Positions 1 to 5,749 of a DNA stretch of 8,094 bases are shown one piece after another. The translations under genes were made by a program, and so were the position numbers. Origin of the DNA: Actinomycetota bacterium (lineage in GTDB: Bacteria > Actinomycetota > Thermoleophilia > Gaiellales > Gaiellaceae); assembly GCA_013698195.1 (NCBI GenBank), contig JACCVK010000214.1:1-8094 (forward strand), in the 5' to 3' direction. The notes under the pieces are model-generated. The model made no database searches. It was given only the letters and a program-made list of their open reading frames with translations, and had not been told where the DNA came from. Position 1 is the first letter of the stretch; each line of letters opens with the position of its first letter.

Positions 1-89
1 CACGGCGACCGTCGGAGAAGTGTCCGATTTCCAGGGAAACGTGCCCGGGCGTGCCCTCGAGTGGACGCCTGTTCCTCACTCGCCCTTCC

Positions 90-131
90 CTCGTAATGAA
101 GGGGTCCCCGGTTCGAGTCCGGGCGTCGGCT
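90..131 (+). other. tRNA-Thr(CGU) 3' half, probable attachment-site scar
   Basis: The stretch reads as the 3' half of a tRNA. It has an anticodon loop CTCGTAA (90-96, anticodon CGT), the 3' strand of the anticodon stem TGAAG (97-101), and a 5-nt variable loop (102-106). A perfect T-arm follows (CCCGG, loop TTCGAGT, CCGGG; 107-123), then the acceptor 3' strand CGTCGGC (124-130) and discriminator T (131). The 5' half, which should begin with GCCGACG, is absent: the sequence before 90 has no D-arm and only partly pairs with the anticodon stem. A tRNA cut in the anticodon loop and keeping its 3' end is what tyrosine-integrase integration leaves at the far end of an element, so an element probably lay to the left. 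Inference; it cannot make a working tRNA. Confidence 0.72.
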
Positions 132-183
132 TCAGAATGCGAGCGCGCGACTCGATGGGCTCGCGGCGAGCGCGCGATCCGAA

Positions 184-204
184 TCTGACCCAGTTCTGAC
201 CCAG
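184..204 (+). repeat. Tandem direct repeat TCTGACCCAG x2, possible integrase arm-type sites
   Basis: TCTGACCCAG occurs at 184-193 and again at 195-204, one base apart, giving an 11-bp period close to one helical turn. A near-copy of the whole array lies at 404-422. Tandem short repeats near an attachment core are typical of integrase arm-type binding sites. The repeats are seen directly; the role is inferred from the two neighbouring tRNA 3' fragments. Confidence 0.55.
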
Positions 205-208
205 GCAC

Positions 209-230
209 GAAAAGAAGCCCCGCGCGGGGC
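209..230 (-). terminator. Intrinsic terminator downstream of the tRNA-Val fragment
   Basis: A perfect 14-nt GC palindrome (217-230, arms GCCCCGC and GCGGGGC) is followed on the minus strand by TTCTTTTC. This is a normal GC stem plus T-rich tail for transcription running leftward. It starts about 34 nt beyond the 3' end of the tRNA-Val half on the same strand, which fits the original terminator of that tRNA gene left in place after integration. The tight loop may shorten the usable stem. Confidence 0.6.
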
Positions 231-264
231 CCTCTGACTTCGATAGAACGGCTTGCCTAAGCCA

Positions 265-304
265 TGGGCGGTACTGGGTTCGAACCAGTGACCCCCAGCT
301 TGTC
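265..304 (-). other. tRNA-Val(GAC) 3' half, probable attachment-site scar
   Basis: Read on the minus strand, this holds GACAA from the anticodon loop (anticodon GAC) and the anticodon-stem 3' strand GCTGG. The variable loop GGGTC, T-arm ACTGG/TTCGAAC/CCAGT, acceptor 3' strand ACCGCCC and discriminator A follow. The match to bacterial tRNA-Val(GAC) stops at 304. Position 33 would be C instead of the invariant U, and the 5' anticodon strand, D-arm and 5' acceptor strand are missing. The break in the anticodon loop is typical of integrase crossover. By polarity the inserted element lies at higher coordinates, meaning the OLD/hipBA block, while chromosomal flank with the tRNA terminator lies to the left. 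Confidence 0.72.
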
Positions 305-364
305 GAGTACGGCGAGGGCTAAGTCAGCGCTGGTCAGTGCACGTAGTCAAGCGGTTCTTGGACA

Positions 365-2172
365 CTACGGCACAGTGACACTAGGCTCCGTGGGCCAGTG
401 AGATCTGACCCAGATCTGACCAACCTCAAGCTTCGTTGACCGCCTGATCAGCTCCTGGGACATCCGACCAATCGCGGCTGTCGCGCGCGCGAGCACCTGA
501 CGCAGTTGCTCATCGACATCCCGAAGGACATCACGATGTTGTGGTGCGAGCAACCGACGGGCGCGACGCTGATCCAGCACCTGCTGCGCGATGTCGACTT
601 TGCTCAACTCGATCGGCTGACCGTCACCTCGGATCCGTTGTCCGCACCACGCAGCGACAGCTGCGCTTCGACCGATATCGGGTACGTCTGCCATTCGGAT
701 CTGGACGTCATGCCGAACGGCGAGCGCCGCGTTCACGGCGTTCAAGTAGACCCCCTTGACGAGCAGATCTTCTGGCGACAAACCGCTCTGTGCGCCCCCT
801 AAGAAGACAATCTGCTCGGCCAACACCTTGGCGTCACGCAGCTTGCGTGCGTGGCCGCGTCCGGCTTCGTCGCCGTCGGCAAGGTACGCGACCCGCGCTG
901 CGACCAGATCCAGGTCTTCGACGTCCGCCCGAGTAGCGTCCGCGAAACTTGGCGCGATCTGGTACCCGAGGTACGGCGCGCCGGTCGCCTCCCGAATCAG
1001 GCTTGGGAGAAAGAAGAGTGTCTGACATCCCCTCGACGACAACGGCTCGGCGCGTTGCCGCGAAGGCAAAAGCGCTTGCGCCCATTGCGATCAGGATGGG
1101 CGAATAACCTCGCCCCTGCGTCCAGAACCTATTGATCACCTCGCTTTGGTCAGTCTGGCGAATCTCGCCTTCAACCTCGCGCTCGACTGGCACGACAGCC
1201 CTGATGCCGGTCCCGAGATCGAGCGGTAGGCAGCCGGCTGAGTGCGTCGTGTAGACGATCTTCGACGTTTCCTCCTGTTCCTCCAAGACCTGTACAAGAT
1301 CAGCCTGCGCGTCGTAATGGACGTGGGCGTCAGCCTCATCGATCAGAACAATTGGTCGTGACGACCTTTCACCGCCATGCTGGATTACGAACGAACGAAG
1401 AGCAACGAACTGCCGCAGCCCATCGCTGCGCTGGTCGATTTCGATGAAGTCTTCGGCTTTGAGATCAAGATCCCGAGCGTCGTGCCTTCGAGGTGAAACC
1501 TCACCTCGAGTTCGCTCTGTTTCCATGCGCGGCTGAAGTTCTTCTCAAGTTGTTTCTTGGTGCGATCGAACCAAACGCTCTTGCGCCCACGATCGCTATC
1601 GGCAGCAACGTCGTAGGGACGTGCCCCGAATTCCTCTCGAAGCGCATCGGCCCGGTCCAAGCCTGCTGGAGGCAGCGTCTGTTCCTCGGATTCGAATAGC
1701 TCGATCGCCGATGCGAGGAGATTCTCCAGCCGATCAATCTCCTCAGAGTCGTCCTCTTCACTGGAGGGCGGCCAGCCCCCATCGCGGAGCCGGGTGAGTC
1801 TCCGGTGAATGTCCCGCCTCTGCCGTAGGTCTCTCGTTCCGGCGCTGGCTCCAGCCGATAGCCTCGCTCGCCGCCTTGCTTCCAGATGACGAGTTGTCGC
1901 ACGCCTTTCGCTTCAGGCACTTCGGCGATCGTGTCCTTGTCCTCGCGCTCAAGCACGAACCTTGGACGCACCTGTGGAATCGTGGAGCCCGGCTCGCCGC
2001 GGGTGCGGTCTGTTGGCCTGAACGCCGTATCGTTATCGAGGTGGGCGAGCGCATCGAGCATCGACGACTTCCCGGCCTCGTTCGGGCCAACCACGCACAC
2101 CAATGACGGGTCCAGCTCAATCGCGGTGAGCGTGCGAAACCGCCGGAAGTTCTGAATGTCTGCGTGGATCAG
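365..2172 (-). pseudogene. OLD-family ATPase/TOPRIM nuclease, frameshifted
   Basis: Three overlapping minus-strand frames join into one OLD-like protein of about 600 codons. In order they show a Walker A GPNEAGKSS (about 2062-2088), an acidic helical linker, and the QRSDGLRQF signature (about 1407-1433). Walker B LIDEAD (about 1329-1346), the THSAG switch (about 1230-1250), TOPRIM glutamate VVEGMSD (about 1020-1040) and TOPRIM DGDEAG (about 860-877) follow. OLD proteins couple an ABC-type ATPase to a TOPRIM nuclease and often act in phage defence; no UvrD-like partner is adjacent, so this is not a Gabija pair. Frame changes are needed near 1830-1845 (net loss of one base), 1455-1490 (net loss) and 1008-1016 (one extra base, between VEGMSDT and LPSLIREA). 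The N-terminal frame opens after a TAG at 2188-2190 with no ATG or GTG before the Walker A region; CTG at 2172 is the best start, with no ribosome site. The family call is firm; sequencing error is the main alternative to real decay. Confidence 0.82.
404..422 (+). repeat. Second copy of the TCTGACCCAG tandem repeat
   Basis: TCTGACCCAG at 404-413 is followed after one base by TCTGACCA (415-422). This repeats the array at 184-204 in the same orientation, 220 bp away, with the tRNA-Val half between them. Together they resemble arm sites on either side of a core, as in a phage-type attP. The array also lies inside the last codons of the OLD-family pseudogene, so that reading frame's C-terminal tail is encoded by repeat DNA. 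Confidence 0.5.
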
Positions 2173-2197
2173 GCGAATGAGCTGACACTAAATGGCG

Positions 2198-2286
2198 CAA
2201 GGGCTGGGAATCAAGGCGCGAGTCGACTGATAAGACGTCCTGGGTTGCGCGCACCCTCGGTGCCCCTGATGCGCACCCAGCCCTTG
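2198..2286. other. Nested inverted repeats between the OLD pseudogene and hipBA
   Basis: An 11-bp perfect inverted repeat (CAAGGGCTGGG at 2198-2208, complement at 2276-2286) encloses a second structure. In that structure CTGGGTTGCGC (2240-2250) pairs with GCGCACCCAG (2271-2280) with one bulged base, and it contains GCACC-CTC-GGTGC (2251-2263). The two outer pairings compete for the same CCCAG. No T-run follows, so it is not a standard terminator. Its role is unknown. Confidence 0.5.
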
Positions 2287-2323
2287 GGGCCGGTCGTGCA
2301 TGAGGTAGCTGCAAAGTGCTTCC

Positions 2324-2339
2324 ATGCACGATCGCGCAT
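2324..2339. promoter_or_regulatory. hipBA operator O1 (imperfect palindrome)
   Basis: ATGCACGATCGCGCAT differs by one base from the perfect palindrome at 2373-2388. It starts exactly 49 bp upstream of O2. HipB-type antitoxins bind spaced palindromes in their own promoters, so this is read as a HipB site. A lone half-site, TCGTGCAT, also occurs at 2294-2301. Confidence 0.68.
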
Positions 2340-2372
2340 TCTGAAGGTCCTTTTGCCGGTCAATACGTCCAT

Positions 2373-2388
2373 ATGCACGATCGTGCAT
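2373..2388. promoter_or_regulatory. hipBA operator O2 (perfect palindrome)
   Basis: ATGCACGATCGTGCAT is a perfect 16-bp palindrome, extended to 18 bp by the flanking T and A (2372-2389). It is the central and best copy of three sites at 49-bp spacing. It lies just upstream of the probable -35 region, a good place for repression by bound HipB or HipA-HipB. Confidence 0.75.
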
Positions 2389-2393
2389 AAACC

Positions 2394-2421
2394 TGTGCAG
2401 CAAACCCCACCCCTTGATAAT
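2394..2421 (+). promoter_or_regulatory. Probable hipBA promoter giving a nearly leaderless mRNA
   Basis: GATAAT (2416-2421) matches the TATAAT consensus in five of six positions. The -35 element is weak: TGTGCA at 2394-2399, spacer 16. Transcription would begin about 6-8 bases after the -10, at roughly 2428, only a few bases before ATG 2432. No Shine-Dalgarno sequence precedes that ATG. Leaderless translation is common in actinobacteria. The promoter sits between operators O2 and O3. Confidence 0.5.
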
Positions 2422-2437
2422 ATGCACGATCATGCAT
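2422..2437. promoter_or_regulatory. hipBA operator O3 overlapping the hipB start codon
   Basis: ATGCACGATCATGCAT differs by one base from the perfect O2 palindrome and starts 49 bp after it. Its right arm contains the hipB start codon and second codon (ATGCAT, 2432-2437), and its left edge abuts the -10 hexamer. A protein bound here would cover the transcription start, so operator and coding sequence are constrained together. Confidence 0.72.
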
Positions 2438-2677
2438 TCCGAATCTCGCCTGTCTGCCCAAATAGCCGCCGAGGTGCGTCGCGCGCGCGATGAACAAGAT
2501 CTACGCCAAGATGAGCTCGCGCTGGCCGCTGGCGTTAGCGTGCGGTCGGTTCACCAGATCGAAGCAGGCAAGCCTACGACGCGCCTCGATGTGCTTGAAC
2601 GCGTGCTGAGTGCACTCGGTCTGACGATCGATGTCGTGCGACGTCGCCAAGGCTTCGCGCATACTCGTCAGCGATAA
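2432..2677 (+). CDS. hipB: HipB-like antitoxin, Xre-type HTH repressor
   Basis: This 81-residue protein has a Cro/C1-type helix-turn-helix in its centre (about residues 24-50, including DLRQDELALAAGVSVRSVHQ and the IEAGKPT turn). The segment LDVLERVLSALGLTIDVV that follows is typical of HipB and related antitoxins. HipB neutralises the HipA kinase and represses its own operon as a dimer. ATG 2432 was chosen because it sits on operator O3 and a few bases after the promoter; a frame-compatible TTG at 2414 would lie upstream of the transcription start. The stop is 3 nt before hipA, so the two are co-transcribed and probably translationally coupled. Family identity is firm; binding to the three palindromes is inferred. 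Confidence 0.88.
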   Translation: MHSESRLSAQIAAEVRRARDEQDLRQDELALAAGVSVRSVHQIEAGKPTTRLDVLERVLSALGLTIDVVRRRQGFAHTRQR

Positions 2678-2680
2678 GAG

Positions 2681-3955
2681 ATGCCGACTGCACCACGGCT
2701 CCGCGCGCTGGACGTGTACCTAGCAGGTGCGCACGTTGGCAAGCTCTACCGACCGGGGTCGGGTCGACTCACGTACTCATATGATGTTGACGTTGGGGAG
2801 GAGTCCGCTGGTGAGTTGCTCCTCTCGGTGTCGCTGCCTGTGCGGGTCGAACGCTTTCCGAACGACCAGACTCGACCGTTCTTTGAGGGATTACTCCCGG
2901 AAGGCGCAGTCCGTGAGCAAGTTGCCCGTGAACGCGGTGTTAGTGCGCAAAACGCGTTCGGGCTACTCGCCGAGATCGGCGCGGAGTGCGCAGGCGCGGT
3001 GGTCATCGTTCCCGAAGGCCACGAACCTGCCGCGACGGACATTTCGTCTGTGCGTTGGCTCTCGGACGGTGAGCTGGCGAATGCCGTGGCCAACCTCCCG
3101 GCGCATCCCCTGGGTGGCAGCACTGACGTCCGAGTCAGCTTAGGGGGCGTACAGCAGAAGCTGATCGTGACTCGAGCTCCGAACGGTCGCTTCGGACAAC
3201 CATTAGGTGGTGCGCCGAGCACGCACATCATTAAGCCGGGCACGGAGGCGTGGGCCGACATTGCTGCCAACGAGGCTTTCTGCTTGCGCGTAGCACGATG
3301 CTGTGGGTTAACGACCGCGAGCTCGGAAACGATTGATATCGGCGGCACACACTGCCTGGTCGTCGAGCGGTTCGACCGTACGCTCAGCGATGACATGCGC
3401 ATCGTACGGCTTCACCAGGAAGACTTCTGTCAGGCGTTGGGAGTTCTTCCCGACTCAAAATACGAATCCGAAGGTGGTCCTTCGATCCAGCAGATCGTCG
3501 CGGCCATCCGTGAGATCGGTGGAGCCCCGGCTGCAGACGTTAACGCTTTCCTTCGCGCGGTGGCGCTCAATTTCCTCGTTGGCAACAGCGACGCCCACGG
3601 AAAGAACTTCGGTCTCCTTTACGACCACCACAATGGGGCTCGACTGGCACCCCTGTATGACGTTGTTTCGACAGCTGTCTACGAGGTCACAACGCGAATG
3701 GCCATGTTCATCGGGGGCGAGGAGGAACCGGCCATGGTGACCGGAGCCGAGTGGCGCCGCCTGGCGATTGAGTGCACGGTCAATGCTTCGCTGCTTCTCA
3801 GGGATATCCGCCAACTCGGAGCCCGTGCGATCGAATGTGGCGGGGCCGTTGCTGCGACCGCCGTCGCGGAGGGGTGGTATCGACCGATCATCGATGAGAT
3901 TCGGGCTGTCGTGGAGGAGCGTGCCCGTCTTCTCATTGGAGGGCAACCTGCGTGA
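2681..3955 (+). CDS. hipA: HipA-like serine/threonine kinase toxin
   Basis: This 424-residue protein is close in length to E. coli HipA (440). Residues 1 to about 110 form the N-terminal HipA domain, with FFEGLLPEG at 67-75 typical of the family. The kinase core shows SLGGVQQK (153-160), the nucleotide-binding loop whose first Ser corresponds to the autophosphorylated Ser150 of E. coli HipA. THIIKP (181-186) supplies the ATP-contacting Lys, followed by VERFDR (228-233) and KYESEGGP (260-267). GNSDAHGKN (301-309) carries the catalytic Asp304, and LYDVVS (325-330) the Mg-binding Asp327. All key residues are present, so it should be active. E. coli HipA phosphorylates glutamyl-tRNA synthetase and halts translation; other HipA proteins use other targets, so the substrate here is open. 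ATG 2681 follows hipB by 3 nt. The gene is intact although the neighbouring OLD gene is broken. Confidence 0.92.
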   Translation: MPTAPRLRALDVYLAGAHVGKLYRPGSGRLTYSYDVDVGEESAGELLLSVSLPVRVERFPNDQTRPFFEGLLPEGAVREQVARERGVSAQNAFGLLAEIGAECAGAVVIVPEGHEPAATDISSVRWLSDGELANAVANLPAHPLGGSTDVRVSLGGVQQKLIVTRAPNGRFGQPLGGAPSTHIIKPGTEAWADIAANEAFCLRVARCCGLTTASSETIDIGGTHCLVVERFDRTLSDDMRIVRLHQEDFCQALGVLPDSKYESEGGPSIQQIVAAIREIGGAPAADVNAFLRAVALNFLVGNSDAHGKNFGLLYDHHNGARLAPLYDVVSTAVYEVTTRMAMFIGGEEEPAMVTGAEWRRLAIECTVNASLLLRDIRQLGARAIECGGAVAATAVAEGWYRPIIDEIRAVVEERARLLIGGQPA

Positions 3956-4289
3956 AGCAGCCTCCTTCGAGAGGGTACGTTGCATGGCTCGAACGTCGAC
4001 TTTCTGCATGGCAACTAGCCTAGGCACGCCGGAGTTGGATCCTCGTCGGCATGGTTGAGCCAAATACGGCTCGTAGGATGAGTCTGAGTGAGCCTGAAAC
4101 AGGCTGGTTCGGGAGAAAAATGGGGAGAAAGTTTGCGTCTGATCAGGCAACAGATGGAGGGCAATTGCCGAACAGTCCGTGTTTCCAGCGGGTGGAGGCG
4201 GCGACGGCGGCTCGTCACGCCGGTTACGACGGGGACAAGCTGAACAGGGCGTCGGCGAACGCTACCCGCCACTCCTCCCCCGAAACGGG
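3956..4289. other. Non-coding stretch after hipA with a tandem repeat; possible element edge
   Basis: I see no convincing gene here. A plus-strand frame from 4051 runs into the antisense of the next gene and matches no family I recognise. The stretch holds a weak hairpin (GAGCC/GGCTC, 4057-4072), a perfect 6-bp hairpin AGCCTG-AAA-CAGGCT (4091-4105), and the GGGAGAAA tandem repeat. Gene content changes here from mobile cargo to small chromosomal-type genes, so the right boundary of the accessory region probably lies within it. No tRNA half matching either left fragment is present. Confidence 0.4.
4111..4130 (+). repeat. Tandem GGGAGAAA repeat
   Basis: GGGAGAAA occurs at 4111-4118 and 4123-4130, a 12-bp period, just after a small perfect hairpin (4091-4105). 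The arrangement, two short direct repeats about one helical turn apart, resembles the TCTGACCCAG arrays at the left edge although the sequence differs. It could be arm-type sites of another integrase or chance. There is no supporting core site. Confidence 0.35.
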
Positions 4290-4742
4290 CTACCGCTTTA
4301 AGAAGCGCTTCGCGACGTGCGCCGCGATACCCGCGAGGGCGGCTCGCGCCGCGGGGCTACTCAGGACGCCACCACCGCCGGCGCCGCCGAGAATTTGACC
4401 GAGGCCACCGGACTGCGTGCCGCGGAGAGCTGCGGCGACCCTTCCGAGCATGCCGGCGTCCTCATCTCCCGACTCGTCAACCGGCACACCCTGCGCCGTT
4501 GCCTCACTGCGCAGCTTCTGCCCGACCTCCCGTCGCTGCTCGGAAGACATGCGACCGAAGGCGTCGGTTGCCGCTTCGCGGTACTCATCCTCAGGAAGAT
4601 CGCTCGTCAGCTCGTCGTGATGATGTTGAGCCTCGTCGTCTGAAATCCCCTCTTCCGGCGGACCCTTGTCGTAGCGCGCTACGAAGTCCTCGACCTTCTG
4701 ACGCCGGGACTCGTCACCGAGCAACTCCTCGAACATCTTCAC
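4290..4742 (-). CDS. Uncharacterised acidic protein with Gly/Ala-rich C-terminus
   Basis: This is a 150-residue protein. Residues 1 to about 85 are strongly charged and probably helical, with GISDDEAQHHHDELTSDLP (32-50) and FGRMSSEQRREVGQKLRSEA (62-81). Residues 96 to about 140 are rich in Gly and Ala, and the end is basic (VAKRFLKR). There is no signal peptide or clear membrane helix. From memory, the N-terminal pattern (RYDKGPPEEGISDDEA, then LPEDEYREAATDAFGRMS) resembles hypothetical proteins widespread in actinobacteria, but I know no function. GTG 4742 was chosen because AGGGGG at 4748-4753 lies 5 nt upstream; ATG 4736 is the alternative. It lies downstream of the truncated VOC gene on the same strand, separated by 88 nt. 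Confidence 0.75.
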   Translation of the reverse strand: MKMFEELLGDESRRQKVEDFVARYDKGPPEEGISDDEAQHHHDELTSDLPEDEYREAATDAFGRMSSEQRREVGQKLRSEATAQGVPVDESGDEDAGMLGRVAAALRGTQSGGLGQILGGAGGGGVLSSPAARAALAGIAAHVAKRFLKR

Positions 4743-4830
4743 CGCAACCCCCTCTCATTGATCCTGGTGGGGTTCCCGGGCGGTCGTTCGGCCAAACACC
4801 GCGGCGATCCGCATGCGCCGCATGAATCGT

Positions 4831-5115
4831 TTACGGTTGAGTTGCGATGAGGGAAGACACAACCACCGCGACTATGCGTAGGTCTTCCACGATCGCGTCG
4901 AGATCGTCACCGACTGCCCAGGTCGCGGCTGTCGCCTGATTCGTTCCGGCGTACTCCGACGGATAGACGAGCAGCAACGAGTTCCCGCTCCTGTAAAGGA
5001 TCGACCCGAGATCCTCCTGCAGCGGCTCAAGACCGATGGTGTTCTCGTAGAAGTCCCGCGCCCGTTGCAGGTCGCTCACCGCGAGCGTTGCCCCAGCGTT
5101 CTTGCTCCCCAGCAT
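4831..5115 (-). pseudogene. VOC/glyoxalase-fold protein lacking its C-terminal part
   Basis: This is a 94-residue frame starting at ATG 5115, preceded by AAAGGAG at a good distance. Residues 7-80 match the first part of a vicinal-oxygen-chelate protein. They include ATLAVSDLQRARDFYENTIGLEP (9-31), LYRSGNSLLLVYPSEYAGTNQAT (40-62) and WAVGDDLDAIVEDLR (66-80). Family members of this type usually run to about 120-135 residues, ending in a strand with the last metal ligand after a phrase like DPDGN. Here the frame goes instead into an unrelated hydrophobic tail (IVAVVVSSLI) and stops. I see no remnant of the missing part downstream. It is probably inactive, unless a shortened form dimerises. It is divergent from the membrane protein gene on the right. 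Confidence 0.68.
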
Positions 5116-5230
5116 GCTGACTCCTTTCTCTCGTGGACGTGGGAGCATAAGCGGGGCAAGGTGCGTCGAGGTCGCCCGCGCACCACGGGCGATCGACACC
5201 GGCACCGAGGCACGCTGCTTCGCTCAGTAC

Positions 5231-5569
5231 ATGCGCGTCCACGCGCTCGAGGCCTCAGGCGGCCTGATCTACGCGCAGATGGGGCGCTTTCAGTCGGCAG
5301 CGAAGCCCGACGACCCCGCGGGCACGAGCGACGAAGCGGCGGCCGCAAAAGACGAGAGCGGGAACGCGATATCGAACGGGGCCAGGAATATCTGGATCAC
5401 CGAGACAGCCCTCGCGACCGGGCTGAACGTCTCGTACATGGCCCAGCAGATCGCGATCTTCGGCATCGTCGTCGGGGTCGCGTTGCTCTTGACCGGTGTC
5501 GGCCTCGTCATCCTCGCGTTCGCCGTCTTCGGCAGGCACGACCACAGGAAGCAGGCGCTCGGCACCTAA
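5231..5569 (+). CDS. Single-TM membrane protein of unknown function
   Basis: From ATG 5231 this is 112 residues. It has a polar N-terminal part rich in Ala, Asp and Lys (20-50), a conserved-looking patch ARNIWITETALATGLNVSYM (51-70), and one hydrophobic helix (about 74-100, IAIFGIVVGVALLLTGVGLV onward). A short basic tail GRHDHRK follows, which by the positive-inside rule puts the C-terminus in the cytoplasm. The ITETALATGLN-helix layout recalls actinobacterial hypothetical membrane proteins, but I cannot name the family. The frame stays open upstream to 5102, no good ribosome site precedes 5231 or the later ATG 5279, and the start is uncertain. The only plus-strand gene in this part, it is followed by a strong terminator. 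Confidence 0.6.
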   Translation: MRVHALEASGGLIYAQMGRFQSAAKPDDPAGTSDEAAAAKDESGNAISNGARNIWITETALATGLNVSYMAQQIAIFGIVVGVALLLTGVGLVILAFAVFGRHDHRKQALGT

Positions 5570-5605
5570 AGAATGGATCCGCGGTTCGTGTCCGCGTCGG
5601 CTACG

Positions 5606-5633
5606 AGAAAGCCCCCGCAGGCGGGGGCTTTCT
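5606..5633. terminator. Strong intrinsic terminator, possibly bidirectional
   Basis: A 13-bp perfect inverted repeat (AGAAAGCCCCCGC at 5606-5618, complement at 5621-5633) has only two bases between the arms, with A-rich and T-rich ends. It lies 36 nt after the stop of the plus-strand membrane protein gene and 35 nt after the stop of the 26-residue minus-strand gene. It sits between convergent genes and can serve both. Confidence 0.8.
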
Positions 5634-5668
5634 GTCGTCACACATCATTTCGACGAGTGCTCGGCGCT

Positions 5669-5749
5669 CTAGCGGCGTCCGTAGCCCACGCCTCCGAACA
5701 GCAGCAACACGACCAGAACGATGATCAGCACCCACGCCCAAGTTGGCAT
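5669..5749 (-). CDS. 26-residue single-TM microprotein
   Basis: The frame reads MPTWAWVLIIVLVVLLLF followed by GGVGYGRR and a TAG stop. It is preceded by a full Shine-Dalgarno sequence (AGGAGGTG, 5757-5764) 9 nt before ATG 5749. Nearly all of it is one hydrophobic helix (about residues 4-18) with a Gly-rich, doubly basic C-terminus that should face the cytoplasm. The GG-x-GY-basic ending resembles very small membrane proteins of the DUF3309 kind, but this is only a resemblance. It lies 65 nt downstream of the CBS-domain gene on the same strand and just before the terminator at 5606-5633, so the two could be one transcript. Confidence 0.72.
   Translation of the reverse strand: MPTWAWVLIIVLVVLLLFGGVGYGRR

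Noticed and set aside
1..89. Frames open from the left edge that could be the end of an integrase or another gene
   Set aside because: Two of the frames stay open into or through the tRNA fragment, but none shows a tyrosine-recombinase C-terminal motif or any recognisable family. Too short to call; I see nothing else there.
506..802. Plus-strand frames opposite the OLD C-terminus
   Set aside because: The minus strand here encodes the TOPRIM region with a clear DGDEAG motif, so the plus frames are shadows.
2324..2437. Three near-identical 16-bp repeats with 33-bp spacers, like a mini CRISPR array
   Set aside because: The repeats are palindromic, too short, and located in the hipB promoter with one over the start codon. 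Operators explain them better, and no cas gene is present.
2746..3402. Minus-strand frame of 218 codons inside hipA
   Set aside because: It is a shadow of the intact hipA gene with Ser/Pro/Thr-rich composition and no motif.
4234..4242. GACAAGCTG, identical to part of the tRNA-Val half (296-304), as a possible second att site
   Set aside because: It is only 9 bp, in inverted orientation relative to the left copy, with no T-arm or acceptor sequence. Chance is sufficient.
4051..4398. Plus-strand frame of 115 codons after hipA
   Set aside because: Its second half is antisense to the 150-residue minus gene, ending in a Pro/Ala run. The first half crosses the hairpin and tandem repeat and resembles nothing I know.
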